DNA of 64,000 nucleotides, from positions 558,001 to 622,000 of the forward strand of contig NZ_OOHJ01000022.1 of NCBI RefSeq assembly GCF_900323885.1, written 5' to 3'. Under the pieces are notes generated by a model. It saw only the letters and a list, made by a program, of their open reading frames with translations, was not told the DNA's origin and did no database searches. The stretch is from [Actinomadura] parvosata subsp. kistnae (GTDB lineage: Bacteria; Actinomycetota; Actinomycetes; Streptosporangiales; Streptosporangiaceae). Made by a program: the position numbers and the translations under genes. Below are positions 24,236 through 30,767 of this stretch, piece by piece. Position 1 is the stretch's first letter. Every line of letters starts with the position of its first letter.

Positions 24236-25054
24236 CTAGGGCTGCCGGCCCACCGCTCCGATGAGGCTGGGCACGGTGAGGTCCACGGCGACCTGCCGGT
24301 CCAGCTCGGACTCGGGCCGCCACGACTTGACGGGCACGAGGCCCGGCTCCAGCAGGGTCATCCCGTCGAAGTAGGCGGCGATCTGCGGGAGCGAGCGGGC
24401 GATCAGGGCGCCCGGCTTGGTGGCCTTGTAGACCTGCTGGCCCGCCCTGACCTTGGGATCGTCGGTGTCGGGCGCGTAGAAGTGGGAGATGAGCAGGTGG
24501 CTGCCCGGCGCGAGCGGCGCGCGCAGCGTCTTGACGATGTCGCTGGTCAGCTGGTCGCCGGGGACGAAGTGGAGCACCGCCGAGATCAGCAGCCCGACGG
24601 GGCGGCCGAAGTCGAGGTGCCCGCTCACGTCGGGGTCGTTCAGGATGGCGGCCGGGTCGGTGATGTCGCCCCGCACCGCGAGCGTGCCGGGGTTGTCGGC
24701 CAGCAGGGCGCGGGCGTGCGTCAGGACGATGGGATCGTTGTCGACGTACACCACCCGCGCGTCGGGGACGATCCGCTGCGCGACCTCGTGGACGTTCTCC
24801 TGGGTGGGCAGGCCGGCGCCGATGTCGAGGAACTGCCGCACCCCCTGCTCGGCCATGAGCCGCACGGCCTTGCCGATGAAGGCCCGGTTGTCGCGAGCCG
24901 TCTCGCGCACTTCGGGAACGATCGAGATGATCTTCTCCGCCGCCGCCCGGTCCGCGGGGAAGTTGTCCTTGCCGCCCAGGTAGTAGTCGTACATGCGGGC
25001 CACGCTGGGGATCGTGGGGTCAACACCGGGCACATCCGGCTCAACGGCACTCAC
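24236..25054 (-). CDS. SAM-dependent methyltransferase, DUF574 / Methyltransf_19 type
   Basis: 272 residues with the family start VDPTIPSVARMYDYYLGGKD and the SAM-binding block QFLDIGAGLPTQENVHEVAQ, followed by VVYVDNDPIVLTHARALL. These proteins are very numerous in actinomycetes, often beside regulators or secondary-metabolism genes, and their substrates are largely unknown. Here it is an isolated gene between a STAS protein (convergent) and a NUDIX gene. Confidence 0.88.
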   Translation of the reverse strand: MSAVEPDVPGVDPTIPSVARMYDYYLGGKDNFPADRAAAEKIISIVPEVRETARDNRAFIGKAVRLMAEQGVRQFLDIGAGLPTQENVHEVAQRIVPDARVVYVDNDPIVLTHARALLADNPGTLAVRGDITDPAAILNDPDVSGHLDFGRPVGLLISAVLHFVPGDQLTSDIVKTLRAPLAPGSHLLISHFYAPDTDDPKVRAGQQVYKATKPGALIARSLPQIAAYFDGMTLLEPGLVPVKSWRPESELDRQVAVDLTVPSLIGAVGRQP

Positions 25055-25121
25055 GCATCGTCTCCCTGCACTGAGGTGCCGCCAGCCTAGCGATCAGTCT
25101 GGTACGGGTGAAGTGTCGGTT

Positions 25122-25529
25122 TTACCGGAGTAATCCAGCTTCGTGAAGTGCCTCCAGAACCAGCCCGTCGACGTACGACACCCGGTGCCGGTCCTCGTAC
25201 CCGAACCACGCCGTCTCCGCGATCTCCATCGACGGCGTCAGCGGCCCGTCGTGGTCGGCGGTGTAGCAGATCATCCGGAACGGCCCGCGCTCCGGATGCC
25301 CGGCCGGCACCTCGAACGTCCCGACATGCACCATCGAGCCCGCGTCGATCGCCGTCAGCAGCTCCTCCTCGATCTCCCTGACGAGCGTCTGGCTGTCGGA
25401 CTCGCCCGGCTCCCGCATCCCGCCGGGGAAGTAGAACACCTCGCGGCCGTGGCTGCGCGTCACCAGCACCCGGTGGTCGCGCACCAGCACCCAGGCCACC
25501 TTCTCGCGTACCGCCTCGTCGTTCGCCAT
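25122..25529 (-). CDS. NUDIX hydrolase
   Basis: 135-residue pyrophosphohydrolase. The NUDIX box is complete: GGMREPGESDSQTLVREIEE then EL, matching Gx5Ex7REUxEExGU except that the last Gly is replaced. The substrate is not predictable from the sequence. The ATG at 25529 is the first before the domain and lies 30 bp from the divergent MarR start, so the two share a very short promoter region and the MarR protein may repress both. Confidence 0.85.
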   Translation of the reverse strand: MANDEAVREKVAWVLVRDHRVLVTRSHGREVFYFPGGMREPGESDSQTLVREIEEELLTAIDAGSMVHVGTFEVPAGHPERGPFRMICYTADHDGPLTPSMEIAETAWFGYEDRHRVSYVDGLVLEALHEAGLLR

Positions 25530-25559
25530 GACGCCAGACCCTAGTGGAGACTTGGGGGG

Positions 25560-26033
25560 GTGAGCTCCGAGAACGACCGTCCCGCCGCCCCCACCACCAG
25601 CGCCTCCATCGTGGTGCTCACGCTGGCGCGCCAGGTCGAGGCCGAGCTCGGCGCCGCGCTCGCGCCGCTCGACCTCACGGTGAGCCGGCTCGGTCTGCTC
25701 GGGCACATCGCGGCGATGCCGGGGGTGTCGTTCAGCGAGCTCGCCCGCATGTCGGGCATCACCGTGCAGAGCGTGCACGCGGCGGTGAAGGCGCTGGCCG
25801 GGGCGGGGCTGGTGCGCGATCACACCGCCCGCGCGGGCTCGGCGTCCGCCATCGAGGTCACGCCCGAGGGGGCGCGCCTGATGGAGCGGGCGCGGGCGGC
25901 GGTGGCCGAGGTGGACGAGCGCCTGTTCGGTGAGTCCGCCGACCCGATCAGGCGGCAGGTGGGCGACACGATCCGCGCCGCGTTCTCCGGTCAGGTCCCG
26001 TCCCGGGAGGTTCGTCAGCCCGGTACGGCTTAG
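25560..26033 (+). CDS. MarR-family transcriptional regulator
   Basis: 157 residues from a GTG start. The winged helix is centred on SFSELARMSGITVQSVHAAV, followed by ALAGAGLVRDHTARAG as the wing. It is divergent from the NUDIX gene. The last nine codons (EVRQPGTA and the TAG stop) lie in the first unit of a 39-bp tandem repeat, so the C terminus seems recently changed by repeat growth. Confidence 0.85.
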   Translation: MSSENDRPAAPTTSASIVVLTLARQVEAELGAALAPLDLTVSRLGLLGHIAAMPGVSFSELARMSGITVQSVHAAVKALAGAGLVRDHTARAGSASAIEVTPEGARLMERARAAVAEVDERLFGESADPIRRQVGDTIRAAFSGQVPSREVRQPGTA

Positions 26034-26126
26034 GGCCCGTTCAGAGAGGTTCGTCCGTCAGGTACGGCTTAGGGCCCGTTCAGAGAGGTTCGTCCGTCAG
26101 GTACGGCTCAGGGCCCGTCTAGAGCG
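26010..26126. repeat. Three 39-bp repeats holding the stop codons of two convergent genes
   Basis: Units 26010-26048, 26049-26087 and 26088-26126 (core GTTCGTCCGTCAGGTACGGC). The MarR stop (26031-26033) is in unit 1 and the stop of the convergent DJ-1 gene (26119-26121) in unit 3; the coding 3' end of the DJ-1 gene continues as a fourth, partial unit, and looks like the template. Confidence 0.92.
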
Positions 26127-26724
26127 GCTCGTCCGCCAGGTACGGCGGCGCGGGCTCGTACTGGAGCTGCCTGCGCACCGCCCGGGCGTGCTCGCGCCCG
26201 TGGAGCCGCCCGACCAGCCACAGCGCGGCGTCGATCCCGGCCGAGACGCCCTGGCTGGTGAGCAGCTTGCCGTCCACGACGTAGCGGGCGTCGCGCACGA
26301 CCGTCACCTCCCCCAGCGCCTCCAGCTCCTCCTCGTGCTGCCAGTGCGTGGCCACCCGCCGCCCGCGCGCCGGCCCGGCGGCGTGCAGCACGAACGCGCC
26401 GGTGCACACGCTCGCCACCCAGCTCGCCCGCTCCGCCACCGCCGCGACCCAGCCGGTGACGACGGGGTTGTGCGCCTGGACCTTCCTGGCGCCCCGGCCG
26501 CCGGGGACGAGCAGCACGTCCAGGGGCGGATGGTCGTCGAGGCCGTGGTCGGGCAGCACGCGCAGGCCCTTGGCGCAGCGCACGGGGCCGGGGTGGTGCT
26601 CGGCGATCAGCACCGCCGTGTCGGCGCCGCCGCGCAGCGCCGCCGACATGGTGAAGACCTCCCAGGGGCCGCCGAAGTCGAGCTCCTCGGCGTCCTCGAA
26701 GATGAGCAGTCCGTACGTGGTCAC
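26119..26724 (-). CDS. DJ-1/PfpI family protein
   Basis: 201-residue glutamine-amidotransferase-like protein. It starts with YGLLIFEDAEELDFGGPWEV and has the nucleophile-elbow Cys in ASVCTGAFVLHAAG (about residue 104), followed by VATHWQHEEEL and TSQGVSAGIDAALWLVG. This pattern fits the isonitrile hydratase/ThiJ-like branch of DJ-1 proteins; the activity is unproven. The GTG start overlaps the stop of the upstream GlxA-type regulator (GTGA), so the two are co-translated. Confidence 0.88.
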   Translation of the reverse strand: MTTYGLLIFEDAEELDFGGPWEVFTMSAALRGGADTAVLIAEHHPGPVRCAKGLRVLPDHGLDDHPPLDVLLVPGGRGARKVQAHNPVVTGWVAAVAERASWVASVCTGAFVLHAAGPARGRRVATHWQHEEELEALGEVTVVRDARYVVDGKLLTSQGVSAGIDAALWLVGRLHGREHARAVRRQLQYEPAPPYLADEPL

Positions 26725-27698
26725 AGGTCGCCTCCCTGGGCGTGGGCGTGGAATCGGTCGCGGTAGTCGGACGGGGCGACGCCGACGCGGCGGTGGAACG
26801 TGCGGCGCAGCGTCTCGGCCGTGCCGAAGCCGCAGCGGCGGGCGATGACCTCGACGGGCTCGTCCCCGCCCGCCAGCGCCCGCTGGGCCGCCTCGACGCG
26901 GACCCGCTCGACGTACGAGCCGGGCGGGACGCCGAGCTCGGCGGTGAAGCGGCGTTGCAGGTGGCGCGGGCTGAGGCCGGCGTGCGCGGCGAGGTCGTGG
27001 ATGTCGTGGCGGGCGCCGGGGTCGGCGTGGATGGCCTGCACGGCGGCGCGGATCGGGTCGGTGGACGGCTGCGCCGACCACAGCGCCACGCTGAACTGCG
27101 ACTGGTTGCCCGGCCTGCGCAGGAACAGCACCAGGTGGCGGGCCACGTCGAGCGCCACCTCCTGGCCGAGGTCGTCCGCCACGAGGGCCAGGGCGAGGTC
27201 CATGCCGGCGGTCACGCCCGCCGACGACCACACGCGGCCGTCCCTGATGAAGATCGGCTCGCTGTCGACGGTGACGGCGGGGTGCTCCCGCGCCAGCCTG
27301 TCGGCGCGGGCCCAGTGGGTGGTGACCCGGCGGCCGTCGAGCAGGCCGGCGGCGGCCAGCAGGAACGCGCCCGTGCACACCGACGTCACCCGGCGGGCCG
27401 TGGCGCCCGCGGCGGCGATCCAGGCGAGCAGCGCCGGGTCCTGCCTGGCCGTGTAGACGCCGCTGCCGCCGGCCACGACGAGCGTGTCGACGCCGCCGGG
27501 CTCCAGGGTGTCGATGCCGTGGCCGGCGTGCACGGGCAGGCCGCTGCCCGCTCGTACGGGGCCGGGGGCGGGCGCCACGATCTCGCACGCGTAGCGGCCC
27601 GAACGCCGGCCCGCCTGGTGGAAGACCTCGTGCGGGCCGGTCAGGTCGAGGGCCTGGAAACCGTCGTAGACGACGAAGACGATGCGGCGCTGGCTCAC
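26721..27698 (-). CDS. GlxA-type AraC regulator with N-terminal DJ-1 domain
   Basis: 325 residues. The N-terminal DJ-1/PfpI-like domain (1 to about 190) includes VFVVYDGFQALDLTGPHEVF and TSVCTGAFLLAAAGLL; the C-terminal AraC domain holds two HTHs, HDLAAHAGLSPRHLQRRF and ARRCGFGTAETLRRTFHRRV. Regulators of this class often control a neighbouring DJ-1 enzyme, and here that enzyme gene overlaps it by 4 bp. The GTG at 27698 has a GAGGGTGAAGGGG site; earlier in-frame ATGs are less likely. A pair of palindromes lies between it and the divergent membrane-protein gene. Confidence 0.88.
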   Translation of the reverse strand: MSQRRIVFVVYDGFQALDLTGPHEVFHQAGRRSGRYACEIVAPAPGPVRAGSGLPVHAGHGIDTLEPGGVDTLVVAGGSGVYTARQDPALLAWIAAAGATARRVTSVCTGAFLLAAAGLLDGRRVTTHWARADRLAREHPAVTVDSEPIFIRDGRVWSSAGVTAGMDLALALVADDLGQEVALDVARHLVLFLRRPGNQSQFSVALWSAQPSTDPIRAAVQAIHADPGARHDIHDLAAHAGLSPRHLQRRFTAELGVPPGSYVERVRVEAAQRALAGGDEPVEVIARRCGFGTAETLRRTFHRRVGVAPSDYRDRFHAHAQGGDL

Positions 27699-27763
27699 CC
27701 CTTCACCCTCCTGGGCGTCGCCGGATGGCGTCAACGACCGCTGCCCCACACATCGCGCCATAC

Positions 27764-27810
27764 CTTCAGGCACCCTGAAGGATTCGTGCTAATCTTCAGG
27801 CCATCTGAAG
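27764..27810. promoter_or_regulatory. Two related palindromes upstream of the 27830 membrane-protein gene
   Basis: CTTCAGG-CAC-CCTGAAG (27764-27780, perfect) and CTTCAG-GCCAT-CTGAAG (27794-27810). The half-sites are the same and the centres are 30 bp apart, about three helical turns, which fits cooperative binding of one dimeric regulator. The second ends 20 bp before the GTG start at 27830. Confidence 0.65.
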
Positions 27811-27829
27811 GTTTGGAGGGGAGTACTTC

Positions 27830-28279
27830 GTGGAGCCTCTGCTGCTGTCCATCCACGTGGTCGCCGGCATCGTGTTCGTGGGTGGCTCGGCGATCGCGAC
27901 CAGCCTGTTCCCGCGCTATGTGCCGGTGACCGGCGCGGACGGAGCCCAGGAGCGCAGCCGGGCCGTGGCCGCCGCGCTGCACCGCATCACCCGCGGCTAC
28001 AGCATCGCCGGGCTCGTCGTGCCCGCGGCCGGCATCGTCCTGGCCTTCGTGCAGGGACGTACCGGCGAGATCTGGATCACCCTCGCGATGATCCTCACCG
28101 CGGCGGCGGGCTTCCTGCTGGCCGTGCAGATCTACCCGCGCCAGCGCGACGCCCTCGCCACCCCCGGCGCCCGCGACCGCCTGCGGCCCCTGGCCATGCT
28201 CGCCGGGGTCTACAACCTGCTGTGGACCGTGGTCGTCGTCCTGATGATCGTGCGGCCCGGCGCCGTGGAAGGGGCGTGA
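27830..28279 (+). CDS. Small four-helix membrane protein (DUF2269-like)
   Basis: 149 residues, four predicted membrane helices. The first helix, LLLSIHVVAGIVFVGGSAIA, carries the His and Gly pattern of DUF2269/CopD-like proteins. A GGAGGGG site precedes the GTG start. Two palindromes overlap the promoter zone, so the gene is probably induced under specific conditions. It overlaps the next small membrane-protein gene by 4 bp (GTGA), suggesting a pair that works together. Confidence 0.7.
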   Translation: MEPLLLSIHVVAGIVFVGGSAIATSLFPRYVPVTGADGAQERSRAVAAALHRITRGYSIAGLVVPAAGIVLAFVQGRTGEIWITLAMILTAAAGFLLAVQIYPRQRDALATPGARDRLRPLAMLAGVYNLLWTVVVVLMIVRPGAVEGA

Positions 28280-28554
28280 GCGCCATGCGGGCCCTGCGCG
28301 TCGCGGTCGCCGTGGAGACGCTCTCGCTTGCGGTCCTGCTGGTCAACCTGGTCACCGTGCACCTCAAGGCGGTCTCGTCGCTCGTCGGGCCCGTGCACGG
28401 CGGCGCCTACCTCGCCGTCATCGCCTGCACGGTGCTCGTGCCCGGCAGCGCCGCGACCGGGGCGCGGTGGCGGGCCTGGATCCCGGCCGTCGGCGGCCTG
28501 CTCGCCGTCCGCCGCCTCCGCCTCGCCCCGGCCGGCCTCACCGACCGTCCCTGA
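28276..28554 (+). CDS. Small membrane protein (possibly DUF3817-like)
   Basis: 92 residues with three hydrophobic segments, beginning with LRVAVAVETLSLAVLLVNLV and HGGAYLAVIACTVLV. The GTG at 28276 overlaps the previous stop; an ATG lies three codons later. The His/Gly pattern of the second helix is reminiscent of DUF3817 proteins, but I am not sure of this. Probably co-expressed and co-inserted with the upstream four-helix protein. Confidence 0.6.
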   Translation: MSAMRALRVAVAVETLSLAVLLVNLVTVHLKAVSSLVGPVHGGAYLAVIACTVLVPGSAATGARWRAWIPAVGGLLAVRRLRLAPAGLTDRP

Positions 28555-28598
28555 TCTTTCCAAGCCCGCCATGGACCGGGCCTGAGCGGCTTAGAGAC

Positions 28599-29465
28599 TC
28601 ATCCGGCCATGCGGCCGTCCTGGCGGTGGCGCTCCTCCTGGCCCGTCATCGACCCGCCGTCGCCGCCCCCGTCCTCGATCGAGCCGGGCGAGTAGTAGCG
28701 CCGCAGCCAGTCGGCCAGCCCGTCCAGGCCGGGCAGCAGGACGCGCTCGGTGATGTTCGCCTGGTCGAGCCGCTGCCTGACCTCGGCCTTCACCTTCGCC
28801 GGGATCACCCAGGCACGCGCGAGCCCCGGATGCTCCTCCAGCCACTCCTCAAGCTGGAACGCCGGGTCGGAGAGCAGCGACAGCACCGAGGACTGGTTGA
28901 TCACCCGTTCGTCCAGCGACGGCGGCTCGAAGAAGGCCAGGAACGGCCGGTCGCCGGTCAGCCCGTCGAAGGAGGGCAGGTCGGCCGCGACCCGGGCGAG
29001 CATCTCCGTGGTGAACACCAGCGCGCCCTCCTCGGCCAGCAGCTCGCTCAGCGACGGCGGCAGCAGCTCGTGGGCGCCGGCGCAGTCGATCGCGAGCAGC
29101 ACGCCGTCGTCCTCTGGCCAGGAGGCGGTGGCGAAGTGCAGGGCGACGAGCGGGGAGAACGTCCAGTCGAGCAGGCGCGTGGGCAGGCCGTGGTGCTGGC
29201 CGAGGGCCAGCCAGTCCCAGACCGTCGGCCCCGGGGCTTGCCGGTGCGCATATTTCCGGAAATTTCGTATCAGGTGGGACTCGACGGCCGCATAGTCCCC
29301 CCGCAGCCGCGCCAAACCCGACATGTGCGTGTACGTACTGCGGGCCAGCCCCCGGAACACCAGCGTCGAATGCGAGTGCCCGGCCCCGGCACCGCGGCCC
29401 GCCTCGCCCACCGAATCATCCAGCTCCCGCCAGGACGACACCGTAACCTCTTCCATCCTGATCAC
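28599..29465 (-). CDS. FRG-domain protein
   Basis: About 288 residues with the FRG domain, named for its F-R-G motif, seen here as STLVFRGLAR; the second signature is DWLALGQHHGLPTRLLDWT (about residue 105). The biochemical role of the domain is unknown; it occurs in bacterial and phage proteins, sometimes in toxin or defence contexts. The Gly/Asp/Arg-rich C terminus looks disordered. The GTG at 29465 is chosen for its AGGGGC site; ATG 29456 is an alternative. No partner gene is adjacent: the divergent neighbour is an esterase. Confidence 0.8.
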   Translation of the reverse strand: MIRMEEVTVSSWRELDDSVGEAGRGAGAGHSHSTLVFRGLARSTYTHMSGLARLRGDYAAVESHLIRNFRKYAHRQAPGPTVWDWLALGQHHGLPTRLLDWTFSPLVALHFATASWPEDDGVLLAIDCAGAHELLPPSLSELLAEEGALVFTTEMLARVAADLPSFDGLTGDRPFLAFFEPPSLDERVINQSSVLSLLSDPAFQLEEWLEEHPGLARAWVIPAKVKAEVRQRLDQANITERVLLPGLDGLADWLRRYYSPGSIEDGGGDGGSMTGQEERHRQDGRMAG

Positions 29466-29570
29466 GTTGCCCCTGGTCAGCCGCTTCACACGAGCCGGTC
29501 TCGACAACTTCGGCCACGGAACCTACGTTCGGGGAGACCTACGTCGTTCCCCCGCACGAGGTGACCTCCC

Positions 29571-30485
29571 ATGGCACTGGACCACGCGACGACCGAGTTC
29601 CTCAAACAGCTCGCCGAGACGGGCGGCAAGCCCATCCACGAGATGAGCGTGGCGGAGGCCCGCGCCCTCAGCGCCTCCCTGAGCGAGATGTTCGGCAAGG
29701 GCCCCGACCTGGCCCGCGTCGAAGAGGTCAGCATCCCCGCCGAGGACGGCGCCGCGTTCCCCGCCCGCGTCCTGACCCCCGACGGCCCGCCGCGCGGCAT
29801 CCTGCTCTACTTCCACGGGGGCGGCTGGGTGCTCGGCGACATCGACGAGTTCGACACGCTCGGCAGGGAGCTCGCCGTACGCACCGGCTGCACCGTCGTC
29901 CTGCCCGGCTACCGGCTCGCGCCCGAGCACCGCTACCCGGTCGCCGCCCGCGACGCCTACGCCACGCTGCGCTGGGCCGCCGGCCACCTGCCCGGCCTGC
30001 CGATCGTCGTGGCCGGCGACAGCGCGGGCGGCAACCTGTCCGCCGTCGTGGCCCAGCGCGCCAGGGACGAGAACGGCCCCGCCATCGCGCTCCAGGTGCT
30101 CGTCTACCCGGTCACCGACTGCGACCTCGACCGCCCCTCCTACCTCGACCCCGAGAACCAGCTCATGCTCACCCGCGACGCCGTCTCCTGGTTCTGGGAC
30201 CACTACGCGCCCGACCCCGCCCAGCGCGCCAACCCCGACGCCTCTCCCCTGCGCGCCGCCGACCTGTCCGGCCTGCCGCCCGCGCTCGTCCTGACGGCCG
30301 AGCACGACGTGCTGCGGGACGAGGGCGAGGAGTACGCGCGGCGGCTGCGGGAGGCGGGGGTGCCGGTGGAGCTGCGGCGGTTCGACGGGCAGATGCACGT
30401 CTTCTTCACGCTGGTGAACGTGCTACCCGCCGGTGCCGACGCCCTCGACCTGATCGCGGAGACGGTGGAGCGGCGACTGGGGTGA
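29571..30485 (+). CDS. Alpha/beta hydrolase, hormone-sensitive-lipase-type esterase
   Basis: 304-residue esterase of the HSL family (class IV). The oxyanion-hole motif is LLYFHGGGWVLGD, the nucleophile is in VVAGDSAGGNLSAVVAQ, and the late acid/His positions are in LVLTAEHDVLRDEG and DGQMHVFFTLVN. No signal peptide. It acts on short acyl esters in relatives; the natural substrate is unknown. Its stop codon lies in the first unit of a 33-bp tandem repeat. Confidence 0.9.
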   Translation: MALDHATTEFLKQLAETGGKPIHEMSVAEARALSASLSEMFGKGPDLARVEEVSIPAEDGAAFPARVLTPDGPPRGILLYFHGGGWVLGDIDEFDTLGRELAVRTGCTVVLPGYRLAPEHRYPVAARDAYATLRWAAGHLPGLPIVVAGDSAGGNLSAVVAQRARDENGPAIALQVLVYPVTDCDLDRPSYLDPENQLMLTRDAVSWFWDHYAPDPAQRANPDASPLRAADLSGLPPALVLTAEHDVLRDEGEEYARRLREAGVPVELRRFDGQMHVFFTLVNVLPAGADALDLIAETVERRLG

Positions 30486-30643
30486 GGGGCGCTGTCCGGC
30501 GGGTTGGGCCTGCGGTGAGAGGCACTGTCCGGCGGGTTAGGCGTGCGGTGAGAGGCACTGTCCGGCGGGTTAGACGTGCGGTGAGAGGCACTGTCCGACA
30601 GGTTAGGCGTGCGGTGGGAGGCGCTGTCCGGCCGGGGTAAGCC
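30479..30643. repeat. Five tandem 33-bp repeats starting at the esterase stop codon
   Basis: Units begin at 30479, 30512, 30545, 30578 and 30611 (core GAGAGGCACTGTCCGGCGGG). The first contains the esterase TGA. The rest of the gap up to 30767 has no gene; a short direct repeat (GCCTATCGTTTCG, twice, about 30713-30737) precedes the BTAD gene. Confidence 0.9.
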
Positions 30644-30767
30644 TGATGTCACCCGCCCTGCTCCCTAGGGTGAACCCTGGCCGTCCCCCTGTTGTCGGCG
30701 CGGCGCGGCCCGGCCTATCGTTTCGGCCTATCGTTTCGGCGGACCTGCCGTCCCCGGAGGTGCGACG

